The notes: generated from the letters alone by a model not told the origin. 36,515 nt of DNA from Planctomycetota bacterium (GCA_021808105.1 JAKBCC010000030.1:1-36515); one strand, 5' to 3'; positions 1-7,960 are shown, numbered from the stretch's first letter. Program-made: numbers and translations.

Positions 1-2
1 CT

Positions 3-908
3 GCGGCACCTCATGCCCAAGCCAAACTGGAATCCGCCAAGATCGGGCAAGGAACTATTTTTGTGGGATCGCTGGTGCCAACGCTGGCCGGTGCCGAAAT
101 TTCCGGTGAAACGCTGACCGCACACGCCGGACTTATGTACATCCGTCGAAGCTATCAGGGCGGCCGGCATTATTTTCTGGCCTATCAGGGAAAAACCCGG
201 CTTGATACCCGCATCACGCTGGCCACACCGGCCAAGGCTGTGGTGCTGATGGATCCCATGACGGGCCATTGCGCACCAGCCAGGATAACGCGCGATGCGC
301 AGGGCCGACCGTCGCTGAACATTTCTATGCAACCCGATACCTCACTGATACTGCGCACCTTGGACACGCCGCTCAAAGCTGGTAAAACCTGGACGTTTTA
401 CAATACTGCCGCCCAACCGCAACGCCTTACCGGCATCTGGGATGTTGCCTTTATTGAGGGCGGCCCGACCTTACCGCGGGGCTATGAAATCACCGAGCCA
501 GCCTCCTGGACCCGCCATGCTGATCCTGCTGCGCAGAACTTCTCCGGCACAGCGCGTTATACCCTTACCTTCAACGCCCCCACCGGCACCGGGCCGTGGG
601 TGTTGAATCTGGGAAAAGTCTGCAACACCGCGCGCGTGCGGCTGAATACCGAAAATCTCGGCGCATTGATTCAGGCTCCGTATGAGCTGGTGATTCACAG
701 CCTGAAACCGACGGATAATGTGCTGGAGGTTGAAGTTACCAACCTGCCGGCCAATCGCATCCGGTATATGGACCGCAAGCGTATCGCGTGGAAGATATTC
801 CGCGACGCCAATTTCGTGAATATCGACTACCGCCCATTTAACGCGGCCCATTGGCCGATTATGGACTCCGGCCTCTTAGGACCGGTGACGCTGTCATCCG
901 TCGGTTGA
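3..908 (+). CDS. C-terminal part of a GH106-like alpha-L-rhamnosidase (5' truncated by window edge)
   Basis: The reading frame is open to the left edge of the window, so the GTG at 63 is only an internal codon and the true start lies outside. What remains (about 300 residues) ends in a beta-sandwich, sugar-binding-like module: LNLGKVCNTARVRLN, then LEVEVTNLPANRIRYMDR and a tail with SGLLGPVTL. Established knowledge: this tail is characteristic of GH106 alpha-L-rhamnosidases and related large glycosidases, which remove terminal rhamnose from pectin-type or algal polysaccharides. The catalytic domain is not visible here, so the substrate is inferred. It converges on a GH31 gene with only a 25-bp gap, which fits a carbohydrate-degradation locus. 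Alternative: another GH2-like glycosidase. Confidence 0.75.
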   Translation, partial: AAPHAQAKLESAKIGQGTIFVGSLVPTLAGAEISGETLTAHAGLMYIRRSYQGGRHYFLAYQGKTRLDTRITLATPAKAVVLMDPMTGHCAPARITRDAQGRPSLNISMQPDTSLILRTLDTPLKAGKTWTFYNTAAQPQRLTGIWDVAFIEGGPTLPRGYEITEPASWTRHADPAAQNFSGTARYTLTFNAPTGTGPWVLNLGKVCNTARVRLNTENLGALIQAPYELVIHSLKPTDNVLEVEVTNLPANRIRYMDRKRIAWKIFRDANFVNIDYRPFNAAHWPIMDSGLLGPVTLSSVG

Positions 909-933
909 CCCAGCGCTCTGGGCCGCAGGGGCG

Positions 934-3342
934 TCAGGTCCCGGCCCGATGCAACACTACCGCGTGGCCGTCATAATGCACAATCTGATCCGGTTGGGCC
1001 GGTTCAATGCCCACACCATGATCAGGGCTGACAAACACAATGCGGAACGTGCGATGATTAAGCATGTCCGGGAACGATCCCTGGCGTTGGCCAATGGTCA
1101 GTTTTCCGGCTTTATCGTCCCAGGTAAACGCGATGGTGGCGTAGGTGCCCTTTTCATAATCGTAGGAATCGCCTTCATCTTCATAAAGCGTGAATTCACC
1201 GTTGGCACCGTCGTAGACGCGCAATTCAATTGGATCAGCCGGTTCCTGAGCATTCTGCACCGACGGCCCAAATGGAATAATGGATCCCGCGCGGATGTAC
1301 AGTGGCAACGAATCCAGAGCTGCCGGAGCTTCCACGCTTTGGCCGCCCTGCAATTTACGGCCGGTCCAGAAATCAAACCAGTGTGTCGATTCCGGCAGAT
1401 ATACCTGGCGTGAAGCCGCCCCGGCTTTGGTGACGGGGTTGACCAAAACCGCCGGGCCGAACATGAATTGATCCGGTACGTCATAGACTTTGGAATCGGT
1501 GCGGAAATCCATCACCAAACCACGCAACATGGTGTAACCCTGATTGGTTACCATCCATGCCACGGAATAAATGTAAGGCAGGAGGTGGTAGCGCAGGCGG
1601 TCAAACTTTTCCAGTATGGCCATTGCCGGCGGCCCGAACCGCCACATCTCCTTCGGATAATTGCAGCCATGCACCCGGAACATCGGACAGAATGCCCCGA
1701 ACTGGAACCAGCGGATAAAGCATTCACGATACGCGGGATCCTGCGGATTGCCGCTTAAATAGCCGCCAATATCGGTATTCCAATACGGGATGCCGCTTAA
1801 GCAGAAATTAATGCCCGCAGGAATCTGCAAAGCCAGCGTCGCCAAATTTCCGGCCACATCACCGGACCATGTAATGGCCGAATGGCGCTGCTGCCCGGCC
1901 CACGCGGAACGGGTTAAAATCATGACACGCTTAACATCCGTGGTGCCACGCTGCCCGTTGTAGACCGAGCCGGTGTGCATGAGCGGGTAGGCGTTATAAA
2001 CAAACGCTCCCCAGCCTGCGTGAGTTTTAACGTTAGCAAATTCACCCCATTTTCCACCGAGTTCCGGCTCACTGGCATCGAGCCACCAGGCGTCAACGCC
2101 TTTGGAAAACAAGTCTTTATTGAGCACGGACCAGTAAAGTTTCCGCGCTACAGGATTAAAGGCGTCATAATACGCGGTGGCGGGATTCCACATTTTGTTG
2201 TCCCCGCCGGTCATGGGATATAACGCCCCCGCCTGCTTGAGAAGATTATAATTGCTGGAGCCCGGAGCAAACTTCGCCCAGACTGAAATCATAAAGTGCA
2301 GCTTCTCGTGATGCAGTTGGTTGATCATTTCTGTGGGCCGCGGATAGCGCAGCGAATCCAGGATGTTGGAACCCCATGGGTGCGGGTACCAGTAAAACCA
2401 GTCCTGTACGATGCCGTCAATGGGAATTTTTAAGGAACGATATTCACTGGCGACACCCAGCACCTGCAATTGATTTTCATACCGATTTTTGCTTTGCCAA
2501 TACCCCCACACCCACCGCCCCATCATCGGAGCAGCACCGCTTAAATTCCGCCATTGGGCCATGGCGACATCCAGGTCCGGGCCGTACATGACATAATAAT
2601 CAACGACCGAACCCACATGTGAATGCCAGTTCAAAACATTCGGTTCTTTACCGGCCCCTACTTTGACCACGGTCATGGCCGGATTATCCCAGAACAGGCC
2701 ATAGCCCATGCTGGACATCATGAATGGAATGCCGATGTGTGTCGGGTTGCGCTGGGCCAGATGGACAATTTCTCCCCGGTTATTGGCTACACCGCGCGGA
2801 TGTTCGCCCAACCCGAAGATGGCCTCATCCGGCTGGAGGACAAATTTCTGGCGGACACGGTAGGTGGCGACATCCTTAAACTTCACCGGCAACATGCTTC
2901 GTCCGCCGCTGCTTTCCGCCAGAAACACGTTTCCCTGATCGTCAAGAAATTCAACCACACCAGTAGAGCGGTCGATGCGGGCGGAAATATGTTGTGCTGA
3001 AACGACCACGTGGGTCGCAGTTTTGTGCAGTTGCCAGGTGGTTTTAACCGGGCCGTGAATCACCGCCAGACTTTCATGCTGCGGGTTATCACCGGCGGCC
3101 GAGAAAAGAATGCGAATGACCCGATCCGAATAGACCATCACGCGCATGGAGCCGGTGGCCAATGTCAGCAGCACGCCATGAGCTTCCTGCCTGATGGCCG
3201 TAACTTTTGAAGTACCGTTGACCGCGCCCCGTTTGGCCGCCGTTGCCACCGATGCCCCAGCCGCCAGAGCCGAAGTCACCGCCGCCGCCTTGAGAAAACC
3301 GCGGCGATGCGTGGTAAGGGCCAGATGTTCCATTTCGCTCAT
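934..3342 (-). CDS. Tat-exported GH31 family alpha-glycosidase (alpha-xylosidase/alpha-glucosidase type)
   Basis: An 802-residue retaining glycoside hydrolase. The N-terminus THRRGFLKAAAVTSALAAG is a twin-arginine signal, so export in folded form is expected. A galactose-mutarotase-like N-terminal domain (about residues 45-240) precedes the TIM barrel. The nucleophile motif DAWWLDASEPE places the catalytic Asp near residue 422, and TWSGDVAGN places the acid/base Asp near 495. The C-terminus has the DUF5110-like segment GEFTLYEDEGDSYDYEKG. WWLDASEPE resembles GH31 alpha-xylosidases acting on xyloglucan side chains, but alpha-glucosidase activity cannot be excluded. The ATG at 3342 is preceded by TTGGAGTTTTTATC, a good Shine-Dalgarno. 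It converges on the rhamnosidase-like gene and diverges from the FmdB gene. Confidence 0.93.
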   Translation of the reverse strand: MSEMEHLALTTHRRGFLKAAAVTSALAAGASVATAAKRGAVNGTSKVTAIRQEAHGVLLTLATGSMRVMVYSDRVIRILFSAAGDNPQHESLAVIHGPVKTTWQLHKTATHVVVSAQHISARIDRSTGVVEFLDDQGNVFLAESSGGRSMLPVKFKDVATYRVRQKFVLQPDEAIFGLGEHPRGVANNRGEIVHLAQRNPTHIGIPFMMSSMGYGLFWDNPAMTVVKVGAGKEPNVLNWHSHVGSVVDYYVMYGPDLDVAMAQWRNLSGAAPMMGRWVWGYWQSKNRYENQLQVLGVASEYRSLKIPIDGIVQDWFYWYPHPWGSNILDSLRYPRPTEMINQLHHEKLHFMISVWAKFAPGSSNYNLLKQAGALYPMTGGDNKMWNPATAYYDAFNPVARKLYWSVLNKDLFSKGVDAWWLDASEPELGGKWGEFANVKTHAGWGAFVYNAYPLMHTGSVYNGQRGTTDVKRVMILTRSAWAGQQRHSAITWSGDVAGNLATLALQIPAGINFCLSGIPYWNTDIGGYLSGNPQDPAYRECFIRWFQFGAFCPMFRVHGCNYPKEMWRFGPPAMAILEKFDRLRYHLLPYIYSVAWMVTNQGYTMLRGLVMDFRTDSKVYDVPDQFMFGPAVLVNPVTKAGAASRQVYLPESTHWFDFWTGRKLQGGQSVEAPAALDSLPLYIRAGSIIPFGPSVQNAQEPADPIELRVYDGANGEFTLYEDEGDSYDYEKGTYATIAFTWDDKAGKLTIGQRQGSFPDMLNHRTFRIVFVSPDHGVGIEPAQPDQIVHYDGHAVVLHRAGT

Positions 3343-3432
3343 GATAAAAACTCCAATTAAGAGCGCGTCGGAATCTTACACGATAATTCGCAACTGGGAA
3401 ACCAATTGCAGATGACGGGCAAACAATGGGAC

Positions 3433-3462
3433 TTGCTTTCCCCCTGCCGCTGCGCCTATGCT
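3433..3462 (+). promoter_or_regulatory. Possible sigma-70 promoter upstream of the FmdB-like gene
   Basis: TTGCTT (3433-3438) and TATGCT (3457-3462) are separated by 18 nt, about 45 bp upstream of the GTG start at 3509. This lies in the divergent spacer between the GH31 and FmdB-like genes. The match is moderate and was found by eye. Confidence 0.35.
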
Positions 3463-3508
3463 AATGAATGTGTGGCCTCAAGGATCGGTCAACAAAGGAG
3501 TTTATCCC

Positions 3509-3751
3509 GTGCCAATTTACGAATTTGAATGCAAAGATTGTGGTAAAACGTTTGACCATCTGGCACCCACCATGCAGGCCACGAATCAAAAAGCGATGTG
3601 CCCGCAATGCCAGTCGAAGAATACGATTCGTAAAGTTTCCGTTTTCGCGGTGGCCAATGCTCAACCCGCCGGTGCGGCGATGCCCGGCGGGGCCGGCGGT
3701 GGTGGCGGCGGTTGCTGCTGCGGGGCCGGCGGGTGCGGCTCGCACAATTGA
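3509..3751 (+). CDS. FmdB/CxxC-type zinc ribbon protein
   Basis: The GTG at 3509 is chosen over the upstream ATG of the ORF track because AAAGGAG lies 8 nt before it and the protein then begins MPIYEFECKDCGKTF, the canonical FmdB-family start. The product is 80 residues. Two CxxC pairs (C8/C11 and C31/C34) should bind one zinc ion. After residue 50 it becomes a flexible Gly/Ala tail ending in a cysteine cluster, GGGGGGCCCGAGGCG, which may be a second metal site. Family members are small putative regulatory or metal-handling proteins without a firmly known role. The DJ-1/PfpI gene follows about 100 bp downstream on the same strand. Confidence 0.85.
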   Translation: MPIYEFECKDCGKTFDHLAPTMQATNQKAMCPQCQSKNTIRKVSVFAVANAQPAGAAMPGGAGGGGGGCCCGAGGCGSHN

Positions 3752-3855
3752 AGCAGGAATATTTTTTGAACTCTGAAGCGGCTCATGCCCGTTGCATGAG
3801 GTGTTCAATTTCAGTGGGTTAGCTTTTTTATTCTTTCGTATTTCAGGGGGCACTC

Positions 3856-4389
3856 ATGTCGGTAAATCTTACCGGTAAAAAAATTCTCATGTTTGTTGAA
3901 AACATATATGAGGATCTGGAACTCTGGTATCCCAAACTCCGACTCGAAGAAGCGGGCATGACCGTTGTGCTGGCGGGACCCAAGTCCGGGGCCACGTATA
4001 GCGGTAAGCACGGGTATCCTGCGGTTTCAGACACCGCCATTGATCAAGTGGACGGTGCGGATTTTATCGGCGTGGTTTGCGTGGGCGGTTTTGCACCGGA
4101 TCAATTGCGCCGCGATCCGAAGGTGAAATCCCTGGTGGCTCATTTTGCCAATAAGGGACAACTGGTTGCCGCCATCTGCCATGGAGGCTGGGTTCCCGCT
4201 TCCGCCGGAATTTACCGGGGCGTTCGCGTGACCAGCTCGCGGGGAATTAAAGATGATCTGGAAAATGCCGGTTGCATTTGGATTGATGCACCGGCGGTCG
4301 TGGACCGGCATTTTGTTTCCAGCCGCAAGCCGGAGGATCTGCCGGCTTTCTGCAAATCCATTTTGCAGGTACTGACGGCTAACGTCTGA
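3856..4389 (+). CDS. DJ-1/PfpI family protein (stress protein or glyoxalase/deglycase-like)
   Basis: A 177-residue single-domain protein of the DJ-1/PfpI superfamily. The nucleophile elbow is AAICHGGW with Cys108 followed by His109, and the partner acid is in NIYEDLELWYP near Glu19, as in PfpI/YhbO-type proteins. These proteins are cytosolic; described activities include protease, chaperone and glyoxalase/deglycase functions, and the sequence alone cannot choose between them. AGGGGG lies 6 nt before the ATG at 3856. The gene probably shares a transcript with, or lies just downstream of, the FmdB-like gene. A short CTCATG/CATGAG inverted repeat in the preceding spacer is too weak to call a terminator. 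Confidence 0.9.
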   Translation: MSVNLTGKKILMFVENIYEDLELWYPKLRLEEAGMTVVLAGPKSGATYSGKHGYPAVSDTAIDQVDGADFIGVVCVGGFAPDQLRRDPKVKSLVAHFANKGQLVAAICHGGWVPASAGIYRGVRVTSSRGIKDDLENAGCIWIDAPAVVDRHFVSSRKPEDLPAFCKSILQVLTANV

Positions 4390-4529
4390 TAATCCAGCAC
4401 ACGGTATACCCTCGGCAATCGATTGCTCGCCAAATTCTCAAGCATGAAAAACAGGGAAAAATCTCGGTCGCTTTTCTTTAGGCCCCGCGTTGCGTAAGAT
4501 AATACAGTGTTATTTAGGAGTCTGACAAG

Positions 4530-4859
4530 ATGACAATTGCATTAACGGAAACAGCGGCCAAAGAAATTAAAAATATTATCAAGGACCAGGGGCTTTCCGA
4601 GCAGGCAGCCTTACGCGTGGGCGTAAAGGGCGGCGGCTGCTCCGGCTTCAGCTATGTACTGGATTTAACCGAAGATTCCGGGGAAACCGATGAAGTCATG
4701 GAATCTCAAGGCATTCGACTGGTCGCTGATCGAAAAAGCTATCTGTATCTCAACGGCACGGAAATAGACTTTAAAGATGAAGTCATGGGCCGGGGATTTG
4801 TGTTTAAGAATCCCAATGCCACGCATACCTGCGGCTGCGGTTCATCGTTTAGCGCGTAA
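4530..4859 (+). CDS. HesB/IscA/ErpA-type iron-sulfur cluster assembly protein
   Basis: A 109-residue A-type carrier with the three conserved cysteines: Cys37 in VKGGGCSGFSY, and Cys101 and Cys103 in HTCGCGSSFS. The length matches IscA/ErpA. These proteins hold a [2Fe-2S] or [4Fe-4S] cluster and pass it to apo-enzymes. No iscS, iscU or suf genes are nearby, so the choice between IscA, ErpA and SufA cannot be made from context and no symbol is given. The ATG at 4530 has TAGGAG about 8 nt upstream. A perfect GC hairpin with a short T tract lies 48 bp past the stop and probably ends the transcript. Confidence 0.93.
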   Translation: MTIALTETAAKEIKNIIKDQGLSEQAALRVGVKGGGCSGFSYVLDLTEDSGETDEVMESQGIRLVADRKSYLYLNGTEIDFKDEVMGRGFVFKNPNATHTCGCGSSFSA

Positions 4860-4907
4860 GCAGCGGTACCCAAAAATTTCACGGCCTGTTCTGCATGCGA
4901 AATCCTT

Positions 4908-4931
4908 ACCGCCGGTAAAGCCGGCGGTTTT
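4908..4931 (+). terminator. Rho-independent-type hairpin after the HesB/IscA gene (member of a recurring hairpin family)
   Basis: ACCGCCGG / TAAAG / CCGGCGGT forms a perfect 8-bp stem with a 5-nt loop, followed by a short T-rich tail (TTTGT). Related hairpins with similar loop and 3' flank occur at 18938 and 28781, also just downstream of genes. Confidence 0.65.
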
Positions 4932-4980
4932 GTGGGGTTTCGCGCCAATCTATCTGGCTTCTTGGCGAAGCATCGCGTCA

Positions 4981-5051
4981 GAGCACCGTGGTGATAACCC
5001 GGTGGTTGGTTCGCAGCACTGGATCAACCACCGGATTATCATCCGGTGCTC
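4981..5051. repeat. 71-bp palindromic repeat, copy 1
   Basis: The arms are GAGCACCGTGGTGATAAC... and ...TTATCATCCGGTGCTC, an imperfect inverted repeat of about 27 bp per arm around a 16-nt loop. It is followed 129 bp later (start to start) by a near-identical second copy in the same orientation. Confidence 0.9.
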
Positions 5052-5109
5052 GGCAAGCCGCGGTAACGATGGGGTGATTTTTAGCGTATTCGCTGAGCTT
5101 CGCGTCATA

Positions 5110-5180
5110 GAGCACCGTGGTGATAACCCGGTGGTTGGTTCGCGGCATTGGATCAACCACCGGATTATCATCCGGTGCTC
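5110..5180. repeat. 71-bp palindromic repeat, copy 2
   Basis: It is identical in length to copy 1 and differs at only two loop positions (TCGCGGCATT versus TCGCAGCACT). Both copies are preceded by CGCGTCA. The 129-bp period suggests either tandem duplication of a larger unit or paired insertion of a REP/MITE-like element. Confidence 0.9.
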
Positions 5181-5277
5181 TTCAGGTACTAAGTACCATC
5201 GCGCGTTCCCATCTCTGGTTTCAAAGGAATCTGCGCCCCCTGCTTCCAGAACCACATGCTATTGGTGCGTCTGGTAA
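5181..5277. other. Spacer between the palindromic repeats and the lipoprotein 3' end
   Basis: It contains a short palindrome GGTACTAAGTACC (5185-5197). No gene or convincing terminator is visible. The ORF track entries crossing it are repeat-derived. Confidence 0.5.
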
Positions 5278-6045
5278 TTACGGCACAATGATCACCTGGG
5301 GGATGCGCACGGCGGCGGTGCTGCGTGCGGCCATGGCGGCGGAATAGGTCATATAGATGCCGCCCTGCACCAGAAACAGGCTGTTGCCGGCAACCGTGTG
5401 CGGTACTACCGATGCCTGTACGCCCTGCGTTCTTAACGTGGCAACTTGTTTCCAAGCGGCCGGGGCATTATTCCAGGCACCAAATTGCAGGGAAAAGTGA
5501 TTCATGGATAGTCGTTGCAGCGCACGTTTGGCTAATGGCGAGTTGGGAAAACCCGCAATTAACTGATCCAGATATTGCCGGGCGGCATTCCAGTGGCCGG
5601 TATTTTCCAGGGACGTTCCCAAACGATAAAGCATCCGTTGGTCGGGTGGCGCGGATGAGTCCACTGATAGTGCATTTCTATAGTCCGAAGCGGCGCGGTT
5701 AAACCGGGCCTGTACGTAGGAAATATCGCCCAGCGCCCTGTACGATTTCCCCTGGAGATCCGGGCGTTGAGAATGGTTAATCGCCAGGCTGTAATCCCGT
5801 TCTGCCAGAGCCAATTCAGCCTGATGTTCTTCAGAAATGGCAGCAAGATAATAAGCCTCCGCCAAATTATGCCCGGTGGTATCCTCGGCAATAAAGGCCC
5901 GCGCCGTATTTTCCGCAGCCACAAATTGCCCTTGCTGATAAGACTGGTAACCGGCAGCCAGACTCGTGGTTTGGGCACTGGGCGCAGCACAGCCTGACAT
6001 CAGACCGATTGCGGTAAGAATTCCCCCGAACATCCATTTTCGCAT
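5278..6045 (-). CDS. Outer-membrane-type lipoprotein with TPR repeats and a C-terminal SPOR-like domain
   Basis: A 255-residue protein whose N-terminus MRKWMFGGILTAIGLMSGCA ends in a lipobox, so Cys19 is the likely lipidated residue. Residues of about 27-165 are helical with TPR-like periodicity (EAYYLAAISEEHQAELALAE, then YRALGDISYVQARFNRAASDY). The last ~75 residues (FSLQFGAW near the start, LFLVQGGIYMTYSAAMAA later) match the pattern of a SPOR peptidoglycan-binding domain, though degenerate. A role in cell-envelope organisation or division-linked glycan binding is inferred. GGAG lies 8 nt before the ATG at 6045. It starts 41 bp after the rplS stop on the same strand and is probably co-transcribed with the ribosomal operon. 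Confidence 0.75.
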   Translation of the reverse strand: MRKWMFGGILTAIGLMSGCAAPSAQTTSLAAGYQSYQQGQFVAAENTARAFIAEDTTGHNLAEAYYLAAISEEHQAELALAERDYSLAINHSQRPDLQGKSYRALGDISYVQARFNRAASDYRNALSVDSSAPPDQRMLYRLGTSLENTGHWNAARQYLDQLIAGFPNSPLAKRALQRLSMNHFSLQFGAWNNAPAAWKQVATLRTQGVQASVVPHTVAGNSLFLVQGGIYMTYSAAMAARSTAAVRIPQVIIVP

Positions 6046-6086
6046 GAGGGGTTCTCCATGAACCGGAGCCGATCGCTGGTGCTCGG

Positions 6087-6497
6087 TTAAGCCTGTGGTG
6101 CGGCGACCGCAGCGGCGGGAACTTCCGCCGGCGCATGTGATGGAGCAATGGGTGCTCCTTCCTTCAAGCGTGTGGCTTTGCCGGTTAAATCGCGAAGATA
6201 ATAGAGCTTGGCGCGGCGAATCTTGCTCTTGCGGCGTACATCAAGCTTTTCAATTTTTGGAGAATGCACGGGGAAAATACGTTCCACGCCTTCATTGTTT
6301 ACGATTCGGCGGACCGTAAAGGTCCCGCTGATGCCCGCGCCTTTGCGCGAGATCACCGTGCCGGAGAAAATCTGAATACGTTCTTTGTCACCTTCCACAA
6401 TGCGGCAGTGCACATCCACAAGATCGCCGATGGCGAATTGCGGCGGCTTGGCCAGGAGGTGTTTGGCTTCAACATGACTAAGTAGTGCATTACGCAT
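6087..6497 (-). CDS. rplS: 50S ribosomal protein bL19
   Basis: The bL19 core is intact: KPPQFAIGDLVDVHCRIVEG, FSGTVISRKGAGISGTFTVR, VERIFPVHSPKIEKLDV and RAKLYYLRDLTGKATRLKE. The start is set to the ATG at 6497 (MRNALLSHVEAKH) rather than the TTG at 6509 used by the ORF track, because TTGGAG sits directly upstream of 6497. The mature product is 136 residues, with a low-complexity Ala/Pro tail of about 22 residues beyond the usual C-terminus. It lies downstream of trmD in the classical order. Confidence 0.97.
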   Translation of the reverse strand: MRNALLSHVEAKHLLAKPPQFAIGDLVDVHCRIVEGDKERIQIFSGTVISRKGAGISGTFTVRRIVNNEGVERIFPVHSPKIEKLDVRRKSKIRRAKLYYLRDLTGKATRLKEGAPIAPSHAPAEVPAAAVAAPQA

Positions 6498-6580
6498 GAA
6501 TAACTCCAATTCGGATATTTATTCCCGGTTCCGTTAAGCCGGCGGCTCTGATTTGCCGTTGGGTCATTATTTTCCGCCCC

Positions 6581-7282
6581 TTATCGGGGTGGCAATAAAT
6601 CCGGTCTACGCTGACCGGTTCGTTGCCTGGATTGTTCTGTCCGCCAGCGGGCGATAGCTGCATGATCACCGGAAGTCAGAACTTCCGGTACTTCAAGGCC
6701 CTGATAATTTCGCGGGCGTGTATAGTGGGGATATTCCAATCCACCGCTGATTTCCGCATCCGCAATCGCAAACGATTCCGCCCCGGCACTGGCGTGATCT
6801 CCCAGCACGCCGGGAATTAATCGGATCACCGCATCCAGCACAACCATGGCCGGTAATTCACCACCGGAAAGCACATAGTCGCCGATGCTTACTTCCGTTG
6901 GATTAAGCACGTGTCTGATCCGCTGATCAAACCCTTCATAATGGCCGGATACCAGCAACAGTCGTGGCTTACCTGCCAACTCATGCGCCAGAGCCTGATC
7001 CATTTTCCGGCCCTGCGGACACAAGAGAATCCGCGTGGCAGGCACTGCATCCATGGCTTCAATGGCGGACACTGCATCCAAAACCGGCTGGCACATCAGG
7101 ACCATCCCCGGCCCGCCGCCAAAAGGCCGATCATCCACTTTTCGATGCGGATCCGTGGTGTAATCCCGCAGTTGATGCAGATGATAATGGGCCAGCGATT
7201 TTTCCGCAGCCCGCTTAAGAATACTGCTTCCCAGCACCGCGGGAAACATTTCCGGAAAAAGCGTAAGGATATCGACGCGCAT
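6581..7282 (-). CDS. trmD: tRNA (guanine-37-N1)-methyltransferase
   Basis: TrmD methylates G37 of tRNAs carrying G36 using S-adenosylmethionine, which prevents frameshifting. The SPOUT trefoil-knot signatures are present: GGGPGMVL, LLVSGHYEGFDQRI, SIGDYVLSGGELPAMV, and YPHYTRP near the C-terminus. The start is taken at the ATG at 7282 (MRVDILTLFPEMF, the family consensus); an adjacent ATG at 7285 is equally possible, and the TTG-type extension to 7318 in the track has no support. It is about 233 residues, normal length. It lies between rpsP (55 bp upstream) and rplS (84 bp downstream). No rimM is present in this cluster. Confidence 0.97.
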   Translation of the reverse strand: MRVDILTLFPEMFPAVLGSSILKRAAEKSLAHYHLHQLRDYTTDPHRKVDDRPFGGGPGMVLMCQPVLDAVSAIEAMDAVPATRILLCPQGRKMDQALAHELAGKPRLLLVSGHYEGFDQRIRHVLNPTEVSIGDYVLSGGELPAMVVLDAVIRLIPGVLGDHASAGAESFAIADAEISGGLEYPHYTRPRNYQGLEVPEVLTSGDHAAIARWRTEQSRQRTGQRRPDLLPPR

Positions 7283-7336
7283 CATCGTTTTAATCCGCAA
7301 TGCGGCCTGGAGTCCCACACGCCCCTGATTACAAAA

Positions 7337-7621
7337 TCAGGCCGAAACAGTAGCGGGAATCGCCGCCGCTGCCCCGGAATCGGTGGCTGTTTTCAGCAAT
7401 CCGGCAACCGTATCGCTGGGCAAAGCGCCAACTTTAATCCAATGTTCCACCCGCGCCTTGTTGACCACCACGCGCCGCGCGGGGTCCTTGGAAATGGGAT
7501 CATAATAGCCCAATTCTTCAATGACCTTGCCATCCCGCGGAGAACGGTGATCCACCGCATTTATACGCCAGAATGCACGATTTTTACGACCAAAGCGCTT
7601 TAAACGAATCTTTACTGCCAC
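7337..7621 (-). CDS. rpsP: 30S ribosomal protein bS16
   Basis: The GTG at 7621 gives MAVKIRLKRFGRKNRAFWR, the canonical bS16 start, with GAGG six nt upstream. The ORF-track start 54 nt earlier adds a spurious leader. The following motifs PRDGKVIEELGYYDP and HWIKVGALPSDTVAGLLK are typical. The product is 94 residues with a short Ala/Ser-rich tail. It is the first gene of the - strand rpsP-trmD-rplS cluster. No strong -35/-10 pair was recognised upstream, where a MITE-like repeat lies about 190 bp away. Confidence 0.97.
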   Translation of the reverse strand: MAVKIRLKRFGRKNRAFWRINAVDHRSPRDGKVIEELGYYDPISKDPARRVVVNKARVEHWIKVGALPSDTVAGLLKTATDSGAAAAIPATVSA

Positions 7622-7808
7622 GCGATACCTCGTTTGCCTGCTTGATGAATCCACCCGATGCGCCCCATGCACCACGCACCGGAGATCAACATCAGATTTT
7701 TCATCAGCCCGATGCCGGAAACCCCTGTTCCCGACCCATCGGTAAACCCAAGATATTACCCGCCAACGCCAACGCTTTCAAGCGCCCGCCGCAACCACAC
7801 CCAAAAAA
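7622..7808. other. rpsP upstream spacer
   Basis: No gene is supported. It should contain the rpsP promoter on the - strand, but no convincing TTGACA/TATAAT pair was seen. The ORF track entries here are not coding-like. Confidence 0.4.
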
Positions 7809-7935
7809 GGGCGTGGCCATTTTTCCGGGCTGGGTAAAAAGCCGCCTTTTCACAGGAATGCTGAAGCCCACCGGGATAAACCCGGCGGCTCGCCGGTCGA
7901 GTTGATGCGGGGTGCCCGGAAATATTGCCACACCC
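7809..7935. mobile_element. MITE-like element, copy 1 (~127 bp with terminal inverted repeats)
   Basis: The left end GGGCGTGGCCATTTTTCCGG and the right end CCGGAAATATTGCCACACCC are near-perfect inverted repeats of about 22 bp. The direct repeat CCCAAAAAA flanks both sides (7800-7808 and 7936-7944), consistent with a 8-9 bp target-site duplication. The interior carries a CACCGGG/CCCGGCG hairpin. A second, nearly identical copy lies at 30180. The element has no coding capacity, so mobilisation in trans is inferred. Confidence 0.85.
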
Positions 7936-7938
7936 CCC

Positions 7939-7960
7939 AAAAAAGGTGTCAGGTACCTTT
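7939..7960. repeat. GGTGTCAGGTACC dispersed repeat, copy 1
   Basis: AAAAGGTGTCAGGTACCTTT abuts the right end of MITE copy 1. The same core occurs at 15276 (as a head-to-head pair) and at 33951. The core GGTACC is palindromic. Confidence 0.85.

Noticed and set aside
4777-5277. 166-residue + strand ORF across the palindromic repeats
   Set aside because: It starts inside the HesB/IscA gene in another frame and encodes the repeats twice (EHRGDNPVVGS).
6911-7603. 230-residue + strand ORF opposite trmD and rpsP
   Set aside because: It is antisense to two unmistakable conserved genes.
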